Notes: generated by a model from the letters alone, not told the origin. 64,000 nucleotides of DNA from Pararge aegeria (GCF_905163445.1 NC_053200.1:10912001-10976000), one strand, 5' to 3'. Positions 1 to 12,773 are shown, numbered from the stretch's first letter. A program made the numbers and translations.

Positions 1-1617
1 CCACTGTAAATACGACAATGGCTGTCTGTGTTTGTATGTCCACTGTCCACGTCTTTGGTCCGGCTTTTGGCACGATCATATCTGTTGACAAATCTTTTTT
101 TAGATAAATCCCGCGATAACTTATATTTCAAGGTCAACCGTACACTTTTGTCTTTAAGTGCTCTTGCGCATAATTTAGCTGTAAAATTTAGGAACAATGA
201 CTACCGAAACACAGTTCATGCTAGTTCAGTAGTTAATATAAAAATCTTCTTTTAAAACAGCTAAGTCAACGCTCAATTGAAATGTTTTTTTTTTTTAATT
301 TAATACTAAAAAATATATAGGTATCTAAAAATATGATTATTTAGAATTACATAAGTACAATAAATTATAATAATTTAGTCAAATTAAATAATATTTTAAA
401 CGTTATCGTATTCGACTTAGGAAAAGAAACTACTCTTATTAGGCTATATTTGGCTATTGTTTTATTAAGTTTTATTCAAATAAGTATTGAATCTGGTTCA
501 CGATGATGATTTTTTCGTGACCAAAAAAATTATGATAACAACAGTTTCCCAAAGAGATATGATAAAAACAACAAACTAAGTTGGCTGCCTTAGCTCTTGA
601 TCAGCACTTCTGTACGTCATAGAAAAACTGATCTCTAATGCACTTGTGACCCTGTGAAATTTTGTGTGTGTTTTTTGCATAAGGCTTTCACCCATAATGC
701 ATCCATTAGTTTAAAGCCAAGCACCGCGTACAATATTCTGGACTTTCCACTCCAATTTTGATGAGATGACAACCATTAATTTATAACCAGCAGATGACTT
801 ACACGCAAAATAGAAATAAATGATTCTTACTGTAATCCGTAAGATATATTATGTTTCACAAGACTATAATTAATATTATGGTATGCATGATAAACGTGTT
901 ATTTGTTACTGTTATAATATAAAAATAGCACTTCAAACGTGAGTTTATTATCCTTGTAACCATTACCTGAACAATAATAATGACACTAACAACATTTAAG
1001 TGTATTTAGAAACACGCGAATAAACATAACGTACTGAATTTGCACACACATAATATTTTTATGGAACGAATAATGTTCTTACATTTCCGTTTTTTTGAAT
1101 TCAGAAATTATTCAAGATTTAAAATTGAATATTTGTGAATGTAAATAGAGGAATGAGACTAGCCAGATTATTAAACTACGATGACGATAATCCGTCATCC
1201 TCAATATCTGACTGGAGGAACCTATACTAAATATGTGAAGACGATTATTACATATATTATACTAAAATCAGGGCGTGAGATAGTGAAACTAATATTGGCA
1301 TAAAAAACTAAATATCCCTGTGAAACGGGATCCTGCAACAACCATTGAAAAAGGAGAACCATGGAAATAGAACGCAAAAATAAACCTTATGTGATAATGT
1401 TGTAAATTTAAAAATTTGTGAAAGTAAACATTTTAACACATTTAAAGACTACCCTACGTAGTTTCATTTAACAAGACCACGTAGCGCTTTTTTAAAATTT
1501 GGAAATGTAATTATCACATACCCAAAAATAATTAAATAACCATCCTAAAATGTTAAACAAAATTTTAAAATTTAAGCGGGTAGGTGAACAAATACGCCAC
1601 CAGTCGGTCGAGATACC
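1..1617. other. AT-rich DNA, no gene recognised
   Basis: This stretch is AT-rich with many short homopolymer runs. The short open frame at 28-255 lacks a recognisable domain. It follows a possible splice acceptor (ttttttag at about 104), so a terminal exon of an upstream gene cannot be excluded. Nothing else can be supported. Confidence 0.4.
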
Positions 1618-1620
1618 GCA

Positions 1621-1944
1621 TCATATAATGTAATCCCACCGCCAGGTGACAAGCGGCGCATAGTCATATAAAGGTTCAAAATATAATTTAAAATTTTTAA
1701 TAAAGACATTTTCAATTCTGATCCTATCTTCCAAAAACATGCAACCGAAGTTATCTAAAATCGCATTTACATTTTGATTAACAGGAAATTGGAATCCGGA
1801 AGATATACGATGATTACGTTTAGAATCATGATTGCTATTATCGAGACAATATATACCTAATTGGTATGATTTGACATCGAAAATTCCGTGATATTCCAAC
1901 ATCGGACACGCAACAAAACAAAGCAGGCAAACCAAAGGTACCAA
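1621..1944 (-). CDS. Hypothetical ORF, unrecognised
   Basis: An open frame of about 107 codons on the minus strand. The first in-frame ATG lies about 14 codons in, so an ATG-started product would be about 90 residues; before it the frame reads VPLVCLLCFVACP, which looks like a hydrophobic leader. The C-terminal half reads like ordinary protein (FPVNQNVNAILDNFGCMF, then YFEPLYDYAPLVTW near the end). I do not recognise the family. An in-frame stop lies upstream and no clear splice acceptor lies between that stop and the frame. It could be a small secreted protein, a gene remnant or chance. Confidence 0.2.
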   Translation of the reverse strand: MVPLVCLLCFVACPMLEYHGIFDVKSYQLGIYCLDNSNHDSKRNHRISSGFQFPVNQNVNAILDNFGCMFLEDRIRIENVFIKNFKLYFEPLYDYAPLVTWRWDYII

Positions 1945-2198
1945 AGAAACGTCAACCGTAAAGTCGTTTTATGGCATATAAATTTTTCTGTTGCCATTTA
2001 AAGGTCATAAAACGGATAAATAAAAATATCTATTTAAAATTCAGCGGTCGATATGTTTGATCCGTTTGGTTATTTCATAACTATTTTTGATTCTTACAAG
2101 TTCCTTCAGCAGAGCTACGTGGTCGGTTTAGGTTTTCTCACTCGTCACAAATAAAGTTTGTGTGTATTAGTACTTATGGTGAAAATATTATTTTTAAA

Positions 2199-2672
2199 AT
2201 GTCAAACTCCGGTGATAGTAAGGAAAATAATCTGTTTCTGCGAAAAGCTACCAACATCTTATTTCTAAACAATGTTAAGGTACCTAATAAATTATATAAT
2301 TTCTAATCTTATTTGGGCCCAAGTTTTTTTGTTTTTGGTTACGTTTAAAATAATGCGGAGTAAATACCGTTGTGTTTGTGTGTGTGTCAAATTTTACTAA
2401 TCACGGAAATAATGCGCTGAAGGTTGAAATACGCAGTGTAGTTTTTTATATAAATGTGTCATCCCCCGCCATGTTCCCACAGGATTAAAAGTATTGATTT
2501 AAGTAGCAGCTTACCGATCTTGATGAAAATTTCACAGGTGGATAATATTCCTGGAGACAAATATACTAACGCAAACTTCATATGCCAGGCAGTCATAGGA
2601 AATGCGAACTTAGTCGTTGGCTTCTTCATCTTCTATAAAACACAAAGAACTGTTTCCATTGTTAGAACCTAA
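2199..2672 (+). CDS. Putative small two-exon gene
   Basis: Exon 1 (2199-2279) opens with ATG, reads MSNSGDSKENNLFLRK and ends in phase 0 before gtacct. A candidate acceptor (tttcacag) precedes an open segment at 2538-2672, also phase 0, ending in TAA. The joined product would be about 71 residues. The C-terminal half carries a hydrophobic stretch (FICQAVIGNANLVVGFFIF) followed by basic residues, so a small single-pass membrane protein is possible. The family is not recognised. Support is only the ATG, two plausible splice sites and matching phase, so a chance model is quite possible. Confidence 0.25.
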
Positions 2673-4307
2673 CCATCGAACATTTCGTAAAACCATCTAA
2701 TACTGACATAACTCCCGGGGCTAAGTCAAGATACGTTTTATATAATTATATATATTAGTCTGAGAAATAAATATCATCCAGAGTAAAGAATTCTATCTTA
2801 CCTGCATCCTTTACCACGAATTTCTTGATTTTCGTCTTTCATTTGATCGAAATTTTGCATCTTTATTTAAATTAAATAATTTATCACCAATACTTGTATA
2901 AAATAGTTCTGTAATTTTATAATTTCAATCAATGAAGATGCGCTTTTATCAAACGCTGCAAAAAGACTGTGAGTTGGCATAAAACGGTGAAAGCTTTAAA
3001 TTGGCATAAAAGCTGTTAATGCCACAAGCTATAGGGTTGCCTCTACAGTTCCGGTATAATTTATTTCCGTAAAATTATTCATGCCACTGAAAACTTTACA
3101 TTTAGAAAATCTAAAAACCAGCGTATATTAAATTGGTTAAAAGTAAACAGATTTTATAATAGAGTTCACATTGTAGCTCATTTTTATTTAAATTATATCC
3201 AAGGCAATTGGACAAATATATTGTTTTAATGAATATGTCTTACGTCATTTTCTATGTATTTTTAATATACAGCACCGTCTGCATTCTCCAAAATAAACAA
3301 CTTACATTTCGTGATAACAGAACATAATGGGAGGGCACCATTGCTTAAGCAGTATTATTTTAAAATTTCAGTTTACTTGGCATAACCTTGACTTCCGTAA
3401 AATTTTAATTCTAAAAAAACAATTCAATATTAAAATAATACTGTTTTAAACGATGATAGTAAGAGGGCAGGAGACGTTGATTTAACAACGTACAGCAAAG
3501 GTTGTTTACTTTTGGGATGACTAGTGCCAACCCTGGCTGCACAGTGTAGCGGTGCCGTGCTGTCTTGTGCTAGCTAACGCCAGACACGGAGACTAATTAG
3601 AATTTGGTGACACGCCCCGGAGGGCGGGGTAATTTACAAACTAAGTACGATTAGCAAAAGAAACTAAAGGACTCGAGTCTTAGTATTATCTCTCGTCTGA
3701 CCACCATCGTCTGTCCTCGGTCCTCTGTCATCCGTCCTCTCTGTCCTTCGTCCTATGTTCTAAGTCTTATGTCCTCTGTCCTCTGTGCCCTGCGTCCTCT
3801 GTCTTCTATCCTCCGTACTCTATCTTCTTCAAATTTATGAAATACTCCAGTGAGAATTCCTTAGTTACATACTAATCGTTATACAAAGCGAAGTTTATGT
3901 GAGCAAATCATATCAACTTCAAAAAAAAATGTTAAATGCACAAAACCTGTAACTGAAGCTGAAAATGGTAAAACTGAAAAATTTTATAAAAATGTGTCAA
4001 TATCCAGACACAAATATAAATCTTTACTGGATAAATTGCAAAATAAAATAATACGACCGTGGAATATCACATTTAATAAATAATGATTGGAGGAATTAAA
4101 AAATAAATCATTGTCATCGTTTTTTGTTGTCCGTATCTGTATCTGCACTAATGCGATTTTAAATCAATGCAATGCAGTTTACACCTTAGTTTGTACCTAT
4201 AAATATGCTTTAGCGAGAAGGCACTGCAGTAAAATAAACTCATTAAAGCACCTTGAGCTCGTAGAAAAATTATTTGTTCAAAACCATTACCTTTTATAAA
4301 AATTAAT
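2673..4307. other. Intergenic DNA upstream of DNAI1
   Basis: AT-rich DNA without a supportable gene. A short GC-rich patch at about 3520-3640 contains a small inverted repeat (cgccccggagggcgggg) and is followed by a degenerate 7-mer satellite. The DNAI1 promoter should lie in the last few hundred bases, but no clear TATA box or initiator stands out. Confidence 0.4.
3709..3835. repeat. Degenerate (GTCCTCT)n minisatellite
   Basis: Roughly 18 imperfect copies of a 7-base unit close to GTCCTCT (variants gtcctcg, gtccttc, gtcttct). The purine/pyrimidine strand asymmetry is strong. It lies about 470 bases upstream of the DNAI1 start codon. Confidence 0.8.
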
Positions 4308-7300
4308 ATGTCGTCTGACACTTCGTCAGATAACGAGGACGATGTAAGTACCCTTAAAATACCGCACTTGCTTTCGCGTGCTTATAAGCAAATTAAAAAT
4401 GGTTTAACTGAAAGTGCTTAACGCACGCCACCGGAATGTTAATCATTTGTTTACGCTTGCTTCGCTTAACTAAAAATATCCTTTATATTTATAGCCCTGT
4501 GACATGATCATGCTCAATAAAGTCCCAAACATAAAACAATATGCAAATAGAATTATTCGTAATAAACAAGAGAACCCGTTAGAAAACCAAGTAGTCCTTT
4601 ATTTGGCATGGTCTTGCGAACTTGTCTTTCAAAATCTGTAGGGGCCTTTGATAATTTCAAAATGTTAAAGGCTATGATCAAACGAGCTTTGAAGAAAGAC
4701 GAAGACACTGCTGCTGTTGTCATAGCAAAAACGTTGCTGCGTTCTGATGTAGGCACATTTAATCATGCTTTCAGTGTAAAAGTGTTACTTAAATGACTAA
4801 ATGACATTATTTGGCAGAAAGACACAGCATCAAAGTCACGTGGGAATCTCGCTGAAGATGAAACCTTAGATTGGTTGAAGCCACGGGCACTCTTAGTCCC
4901 TGAGGATCAAGAAGACGTTCCAGAAGCCGTAAGTAGATGATCTGTGTAGTGCGAATGTTTCACCTAACACATGATTTTCCAATGCAGTATGTGAATTTTA
5001 TTTAAGGAACTTGATGAAGAGATCGGGCGCTTTCTCACGACCATAAATCCCCAGTGGGTCGCCGATGAAGTTGCCTATCACTACGGACAAGCTAAATTCG
5101 TAGTGAAACCCAAACCTACTTTTGGAAAAGCATATCCTTTGTATATTTACCAAGGAACAGCTATACGGAAGGACTCTGATGAAGCGAAGGCGCAAATAGC
5201 TGCTGGCTACGGTAAAGAAATAATATTCAGTAATTTGAGAATTTTTTGAGCGGTTCTTTATTACCCACCACAAAGAGGGGCAGGAAGATTTCACGACAAG
5301 CGTGGCACCGACAGAGTTTCAGTGCATCTTTATTTAAACTGCAGATACTAGTAGCAAGTGCCATTGTTCATCTATACGAATACTAAACTAATATATAGTT
5401 TATTAAACTTTCAAGTTGCACAAATCAATATTTAATTACGGAGTCATTTGTAAAAAATAAAGACTTAATGTATCTATCTATCTTATATTGCACATCTAGT
5501 ATCAACTATTCCTTTAGGTTTTTCTTTACTTCGTCACCTTAAATAAATTAACAAAATTTTACGTAGAAGGCGAAGGAAGTTACATATCCGAGCGGTATCT
5601 ATATTTCATAATTTTAATGTTTTTACTCAATGTAAAAAATCATACTTGCGTATATAAATGGGGTATTATTTCATAAGGAAATTGATACTATGGAATAGGA
5701 TTATGCGAGTGTTTTATATGTGTAACTATTGATTTACGTTATACATTGTATTTTGCTTTATATTTTTTTCTTAATATCTTTGGTATTATATTTTTTTTAT
5801 GATTTTCCGACCGAGTTGAATTAAAGATCAACTTAGTAAGCCTTTATAGTTACAAAGGTGCTAACACTGTCCAAGTCCACTTATGTTCACATTTAATATT
5901 ATTTTATCTATAGGTAAGGTCGGATTTGATGATGCGGGGCCTAAACGAGCTAAAGCTAAAAAGTCAACAACTGAATTAGAAGAAGAAGAAGAGCCTGAAG
6001 CTGATGCTCCACCTACAGAAGAAAATAAAGCTGAGGGTATGAATACAGCATACTAAACAAAAACAAAAAATTATTTTAAAAATACCCAATTACTTACGTA
6101 CTTCAATATAAAATCTATTAAATCCCTAAGACTTCTAAGTCGATTCTTGAATTTTTATTGCCATTTATAAACGTCCATCAAAATTATCTTTTTGATTTCT
6201 ATTCGAACTATCGCTATCTGAATATCATACCTTCGTAAAGTGATTTATGAGAGAAATTTACGCAAAATGGAACTTACGAATCTAAACTTCGTATCTCTTT
6301 CACTTATTAAAAAAAACCATAAACATTTGTTGCATAGTTAAAACAAAGTATACATACTATTTCCTTAATACCTACACTGATAATATTTAACTATAATTAA
6401 AAGAGGACGTACCTGATGAAGAGAAAGCCAATGAAGTAGGCGGCGAGGACCATGAAGCCACACAAGCTGACACAGCAGCCGATGAAGAAACTGAAGCTGT
6501 TGCAGATGAAGGTGCTGAGGAACAGGTTCCCGAAGATGGTAAATACATTAGCTAAGTGTAAACTTTAATATAGATAATAATAATAAAAGGCTTTATTATC
6601 AAAACTAGAACTCAAGTTATAACAATAAAAAACGAACTAAATATAACTTTAATGAAATCTATGGATGGAATGGCCATCATTGAAGCTTGTATTGTGTTAA
6701 AAAGAAGGAAACTAAAGGATAAATGTTTTTATTCTCCAACTGCATCGATTTATATTAATGTTAGTTATTTTCGTATATCCGATAACACAGCAGTTATATA
6801 AAAACATACAGCTTTTGTGATAGACTCCAAGACAAAATACCCCTTAAAATAATGCTTTAAAAACATTGCAAACGGTAATTTTATCGTATGTCCAGGATAC
6901 CATAAAATATATATATGTCAGTATAACATTTTGTTTTTACAGAAGGAGGAGGCGGCGAATCGCAAGTTGAAGAAGTTATAGAGATAAAACCACGTGTCAA
7001 AAAGCTCGCCAATCAGTTTAACTTCTGTGAAAGAGCTGCATTGACTTATAATTTTCCTAAAAGGGTAAGTGAGGACATTTTTTTACTATGTGATATATAT
7101 TTTTTTTTATATAACTTACCTTTTTTTCAGTCTGTGGACACTCAAACAGTGCCTCCTCCAAGAGCTAATTTTGGAGCTACATGTCTTCAAAGTATTATAT
7201 TTGATTTCTATCAGGAAGATTACGCTAGAAAACAACGTGAAAAAGAAGAAGAAAAACCAAAAAGAGTAAATACATTAGACGAACTTTTTATAGCCAAATT

Positions 7301-10300
7301 AAAAGCTTTATAATATACTAACATTGAAATAAAGAAAATAGTTTTTTGGGGCATTCAGATGTAGCTTTCATACTTTTTTTTTCAGTTACGCAAAAAAACG
7401 GCTAAGCATGTGAAATCAGCCCAACAAATACATGATGAGCAACTTGCTCAACGCATTCGCGAAGCTTGGACCATTCTTGAAAGATTGGTCAACCAAAATA
7501 TTTTTGATGAAATTGGTAAGATGCATTTTAGAGATGGACTTCCTTCCTATCAACCTTTTAAATATTCATTATCATTAACCAATCAACTTTTTTCATTGCT
7601 GGCCACCTCTCTTTTAGAGCAGTCAACGAACACGCTGACAATACATCAAATGCATGTATGTAGGTGTTGGGTTTTAGAACTTTTAAAGGGGAAAATCTTA
7701 TATCGAAACTTTATCTCTTTACGCAGCGCACACCGTGGAAGCTCTCTGAAGGAAAAAAACCCGATTTTCAAACATTCTTGGTGTTATTTTCCTATTTTTC
7801 TTACGGTGATGATATATATCCTATAGCCTTCGTCGATAAATGGGCTATCTAAGACTGAAATAATTTTTCAAATGGAACCAGTAGTTCCAGAGTCCATCGC
7901 GTTGAACATAAAAAAACAAACTCTTCAGCTTTGTGTATTAGTACATATAAAATTATCCTTGATCATTCCTAACGAAGTATCTAGACTACATGTCACTTAT
8001 GACTACTCATTATCGTTTGATTTTAAATACATCTTTGCTGACATCGGCGGTTAAGATTTACACGAGAATAGTGCAGAGCCAAATGAGAAGTTTTATATTT
8101 TTAAACTGTTGTAAACGAGGAACTACCAATAAAACTTATATCTCATATTTTCCAGATTACTGGCTCACGTCAGACTTTACTAAGTGTAGAACATGTAGTC
8201 ATATTTCATTTATTTTTTTAAGTATTTCATAGCTTAACGTTCTCCACCAGCTCAAGATTACAGATATTGGGACGATCCGTCCGACGAGTTCCGCGAGGGC
8301 ATGGGCTCATTGCTGCCTCTGTGGAAATTTCAATTCGAACCCATGCGTAGCCACGCTGTCTGCGATGTGCAATGGAATCCTCATTACCAGGATTTGTTTG
8401 CTGTTGCCTATGGCTCTTGTAAGTATGCTTCTTTTTCTCGGAACCACGGTCCTGGATGGAATTTCATTAATAATGGGCAAGACGGGTGAAGTGCTAGAAC
8501 GCGAAGCAAAGCTGAGTAATTAGGTGTTCTTCTTAACCAAAGTTACGCTGTTATTTAGTCTGATACAGCAGGGTCTCCTATATTATTCCCTTTTGGTTTT
8601 TCAGTGGATTTTACTCAGCAACAGAAAGAAGGATGTCTTTGCCTCTACAGTATTAAGAATCCAGCGTTTCCAGAGTATTCTATAATTACTGAATCTCCGA
8701 TTATATGCCTGGACGTTTATAAGGAAACACCTTATCTTATTTGTATTGGTAAGATTTTTACATTTATTCATACTGTTAACTTATCCCTTAGCGGCCTTCT
8801 ATACTATTTTCTTTTCTATTTGTGTCAGGTCGCTATGATGGAAATGTTTGCGTATACAATGCGCAATTAACGCTGGAATCTTCTTACCAATACAAGTCAG
8901 ATTCTGTGAGAGATAAACACAGCAATATTGTATGGGAGGTGAGTGCCTATCTAAAGCTAAGCTTAACCCACATGCATTTACAAAAAAAATATTTGCCAAT
9001 AGTAAACAATGGTAAAGATTTTTGATTCGGCCCTTCAACTAACGAAGTAGGAGATTATAGTTTCCATTACGATTCTTCAATAATTTGTGAACAATTGTTT
9101 AGTGAACCTTACTATGTCTGCAGTGGATAAAGATACACAAGCTCTAGGAATTTCCTTATGTCATAATATTGTTGCAGATAAAATGGGGTGCACGTATGAT
9201 CGACGGCGAAGCATCATTCTTCTCGATTTCAGGAGATGGCCGCGTGGTTCAGTGGGCTGTAATGCCAGGAGAGTTACAGGCCACAACTATTATCACGCTG
9301 CAGTCCAACGTTCCCCCTATTCCTGGTCCAGATGGCACTTTACTCACTGTAAACAGTAAGCTGCAGATTGATATTTGGTAGAATTTTAAGCAATTTAGTC
9401 TTAACATTCATAAAAATTACAATATTTTGGTTACTTTCATGAGGAAACCTGCATGCCCCAGAGTTCTCCATCATGTTTTCAGAAGCGTGTGAAATCTACC
9501 AAACCCTCAACCCTTGTCACTCTGAGGGTAGACCCTTGCTCCTGTAGTAGGCTGGTTATGGATTGATAACTGTATATAACGTCTCAAGGTTGTGGCAGCT
9601 GTATTTGCTTCCATCCGGAGAAGGCGGATATATTCATGGTCGGAACCGAAGACGGTATGATCCACACCTGCTCGCTGAAGTACAACCGCAACTACGTGCG
9701 CTCCGTGCAGGGGCATCATATGCCCGTGTACAGAATCCACTATAACAACTACAATAACAGTATTTACGCGTCGTGCTCTGGTGATTGGCGTGTCAAGATT
9801 TGGGAGGATGGGCGCGAGTGAGTACAAATGCACTTATGTAACTCATAAACTTGAGGTTGGAGTTTCTTTGGGGTACTACATGCTCGTATGCAGAACGAAC
9901 TACAATCCCAGTACCTACTTAAACGTCGTGTTCTGGCGATTGGCGTACCAAGATTTGGGAGGATGGGCACGAGTGAGTACAGAAGCGTAACTTATAAACT
10001 TAACTTTGGTGTATATTTGGGGTATTGACGTATAGAGGACAACCTACAGTCACAGTATTTATGCGTCGTGCTCTGGCGATTGGCTTAGCAAGATTTGGGA
10101 GGATGGACGCGAGTAAGTCCGCACTGTCTTACTTTTCCGACCATAAGCTGGTTCTCCATCACTTTCGCGCACGACCATATTGGAACATCGCCTCAGATTA
10201 CTATTCTGCCCTAACCTCATCGCAATAACTAAGTTCAATTAATTATTATATTAATAACGTATAAATACTTTAAATAATAGTATATAGTATGTATTAGGAA

Positions 10301-12628
10301 AATGTATTTCAACAAAATAGTTTCATCCAATTTATTTGATTATCTTCATGTCGAAAGGCGTGGAATCGAGCAGTTGTAAAAAAGATCTTCGAATAAAAGT
10401 ATGCTGTATAAGGCATTTCGGCGGTTTTGAATCCCAAAACTACGGGCCTTGCTCCCCAGTTGAATGAAGGAAATTGAGAGCGATTTGTTTTCCGCGTCTA
10501 AGTAACTGTTCACCTTTTATTAATCATTGTTGTCTTGTAGCGAACCGCTGTTTATGTTCGAACTGGGCTCGCCAGTTGGTGATGTGAAATGGGCCCCATA
10601 CTCCAGCACTGTGTTCGCCGCCTGCACCGCTGATGGAAAGGTAACCTTAACTGGCTAGTAAGTCGAATAGTTTGACGGTAAATAACTACTGGATTTAATA
10701 ATTTCATACATTTGCTAATAGAAATAGGTATTTAAGATAACATATGACTGTAATCATGTCAATCTAAATAGCAAACAAAAATGGCATTAAAAACATTAAT
10801 ACCTAAACATGACACTCAAAAATTTTCACATTCGGAAACTACGCCATACAACCGCAATAGTGAGGTATGTATACTTATATTTCGTTCCGTTCGAAAAAGC
10901 ATAGCCCTATTTTAGGCTTGCCTATAATTTAATTTAGTATAGATTAGAGATATAGACATTTTCCTCTGAGCCTTGTGAAACGTTCCATTTAAATTATAGC
11001 TCTGCGAGTCGCAAATCTGAAGTGGGAATGAACGGGCACATATTTCGGAGTACCGATAGACGTTGGGGTTCCAAGGTGCTGGAATGGCGACACGATAAAC
11101 GAAGCGTTTGCCTATGGTTGCAGAACCATTTGCATGGCAGAAAATTATGCCATGACATGGCATAATTTTCTGCCTACTTATGTATCTATTAAAAATCATC
11201 ATAATATCAACCTATTATTGGCCCACTACAGAGCACGGATTTCCTCCCACCATGAGAAGGGATTAGGCCGTAGTCAACCACGCTGGCCTAGTGCGGATTG
11301 GTGGACTTCGCACGCCTTTAAGAACATGTATAAAATAAATATATCAAAAATTATATTCACTAAATCTCCCTGGTTGTTCCGTTGTTGTTCAATATGTCCA
11401 TCACCAGGAGGCCAGCTCCATATTGTACTAAATTGTATGTGACAAATTTCATGAAATTTACACAGAAAACAAAAAGTTCATATATTTTTTAAATATTGAA
11501 ACTATAGATTTATTCAACATTACAACGATTTTCTTTTAATACACAGGTGTATGTTTACGACTTAAACGTGAACAAATATCGACCGATATGCGTACAAGCT
11601 GTGGTCTCAAAGAAGACCAAAAAGTTGACGAGAGTCGATTTCAATCCGAGGCTACCTGTTATTGTTTGTGGCGATACAAAGTAAGATTAAAATGTTGTTA
11701 ACATTATCTAATATGAATTAGCCATATTTTAGAACTTTACATTATTGATAAGTTTATTCTTATCTATTGCTGTAATATCCACATTATGAAATAATGACTA
11801 ATTTTTAGGTACCTTAGACATTTTATATTAGCAAATCAAGTAATTTTTTTAAAAAAGTCACATAAAACTGTTTCAATATTTGACTAAAGTAAAAAATGAG
11901 TCATGATTCATTCATTTTTGTTCAAAGATGTGAAATGAACTTGTATAGGTATTTCGCACAATCACTTGTCGCCTCCATAGCTCAGGGGTTAGAGCACTGG
12001 TCTTGTAAACCAGGGGTCGAGAGTTCAAATCTCTCTGGGGGCAGATCGTTGTTCTTTTTTATTTTTTTATTTTTATTTTATAAGATAAACAGTACTTTTA
12101 TTTACAGAGGAACCTGTCACGTGGTAAAATTATCTCCAAATTTAAGAGTTATGTGCAAACCACCTAAAAAGGCTCAAGTTGCAGATCAAAGAACATTACA
12201 GGTATAGTTTGTTGATTTTATGTCAATATATTGATTATTTTCTAATTTTTAGAAAAAAGTTTTCTTAAAAAAAACTAAAAAAAAGTTTTTGTTTGTATTT
12301 TGTTACAAGTCGCACTTTCAAGGTTGTGCACTTTCAGGACATTCCAAATTATGGTAAAAAGTTATAATAATAATATGAAACAAGAACGTTAACATTATTA
12401 AAATAATACTGCTTTCAGCGAAAACCCCGAGACTACAAGAAATCTCGCATGCTAAAAAAACTTTTCTGAATGTAATTAACTACTTAATACTTTATTAAAA
12501 TATGTAAAAGTAAACATCTTTTGTATTGTTTTGTTTCACAGATTATGAAGCTGGACAAACTTTTGAGTTTAGTTCGTGACCCACCATTTCAAACCGGCGT
12601 TGTTGACGAAAAATTCGATGACGACTAA
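4308..12628 (+). CDS. DNAI1: Dynein axonemal intermediate chain 1 (DNAI1)
   Basis: WD-repeat intermediate chain of the outer dynein arm, which holds the heavy chains on axonemal microtubules; in insects it is expected mainly in sperm and sensory cilia. Seventeen exons join in phase: 4308-4343, 4818-4928, 5007-5211, 5914-6036, 6404-6538, 6943-7064, 7131-7265, 7386-7515, 8251-8418, 8605-8748, 8829-8938, 9178-9355, 9589-9817, 10541-10640, 11547-11680, 12108-12201, 12542-12628, giving 746 residues (human about 699). Diagnostic blocks match vertebrate DNAI1: LANQFNFCERA, QTVPPPRANFGAT, LLPLWKFQ, PHYQDLFAVAYGS, YDGNVCVYN, VGDVKWAPYSSTVFAA, VVKLSPNLRVM. Exons 4-6 encode an acidic Glu-rich insert. 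The short first exon (MSSDTSSDNEDD) is the least certain part. Decayed copies of the end of exon 13 follow it in its intron, and a tRNA gene sits in the intron before exon 16. All splice sites used are GT-AG. Confidence 0.93.
9735..10115 (+). repeat. Tandem triplication of DNAI1 exon 13 3' end
   Basis: The last 80 or so coding bases of exon 13, its 5' splice site and some intron recur twice more downstream at spacings of about 155 and 140 bases. The core tcgtgctctgg lies at 9771, 9926 (one change) and 10066. Each copy ends in an intact donor (gtgagt, gtgagt, gtaagt). Copy 2 carries a small insertion that breaks the frame; copy 3 stays open through SIYASCSGDW and KIWEDGR. Neither extra copy has an obvious acceptor of its own. 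Confidence 0.85.
10985..11112 (+). mobile_element. RTE-type LINE 3' fragment
   Basis: Contains gacgttggggttccaagg and tgctggaatggcgac, matching the C-terminal coding end (DGRWGPKVLEW-like) of lepidopteran RTE elements and the better copy at 45380-45640. It lies in the DNAI1 intron between exons 14 and 15. Confidence 0.7.
11136..11174. repeat. Perfect 19-bp inverted repeat, 1-base spacer
   Basis: Arms 11136-11154 (ggcagaaaattatgccatg) and 11156-11174 are exact reverse complements around one A. It lies at the junction of an RTE fragment and a SINE-B copy, which suggests a snap-back during insertion or repair. Confidence 0.9.
11185..11340 (-). mobile_element. SINE-B copy (partial)
   Basis: Matches the family read elsewhere on the + strand as ggcccactacagagcacgg, then gagaagggattaggccgtag, then tagtgcggattggtgg. 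The fuller copy at 28140-28437 shows that the tRNA-like head lies on the minus strand. Confidence 0.8.
11971..12043 (+). tRNA. tRNA-Thr (anticodon UGU)
   Basis: A 73-nt cloverleaf. Acceptor stem GCCTCCA pairs with TGGGGGC; the discriminator base is A; the anticodon loop CTTGTAA has TGT at 12004-12006; the anticodon stem CTGGT/ACCAG is perfect; the T arm is GAGAGTTCAAATCTCTC. The A box (TAGCTCAGGGG) and B box (GTTCAAATC) are intact and a T-run terminator starts about 12 bases downstream. It lies in sense orientation in the DNAI1 intron between exons 15 and 16. No CCA is encoded, as expected for a eukaryote. Confidence 0.95.
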
Positions 12629-12767
12629 TTATAATTATGTATAATAACTATTACTCACTTACTTTATGGTTATCTTTCTAAATGACATTTCATTAAGTCT
12701 ATTTATTGTTGTTTGTTACTTAACTAAGAAATAGGTTATATAATTTACTACTGTAATTTGATATATT

Positions 12768-12773
12768 AATAAA
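12768..12773 (+). terminator. Poly(A) signal of DNAI1
   Basis: AATAAA lies about 140 bases after the DNAI1 stop codon, followed by T-rich sequence. Confidence 0.6.

Noticed and set aside
3709..3835. Regular repeats considered as a CRISPR array
   Set aside because: Units are contiguous 7-mers without spacers, in eukaryotic DNA.
4608..4796. Open frame just before DNAI1 exon 2
   Set aside because: Not similar to dynein intermediate chains, no splice phase fits, and the neighbouring exons join directly in phase. Probably chance or an old insertion.
7410..8054. Frames running on past DNAI1 exon 8
   Set aside because: They read through the donor at 7516 into intron sequence; the exon ends at 7515 in phase with exon 9.
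9507..10228. Overlapping frames on both strands around DNAI1 exon 13
   Set aside because: Shadows of exon 13 and of its tandem copies.
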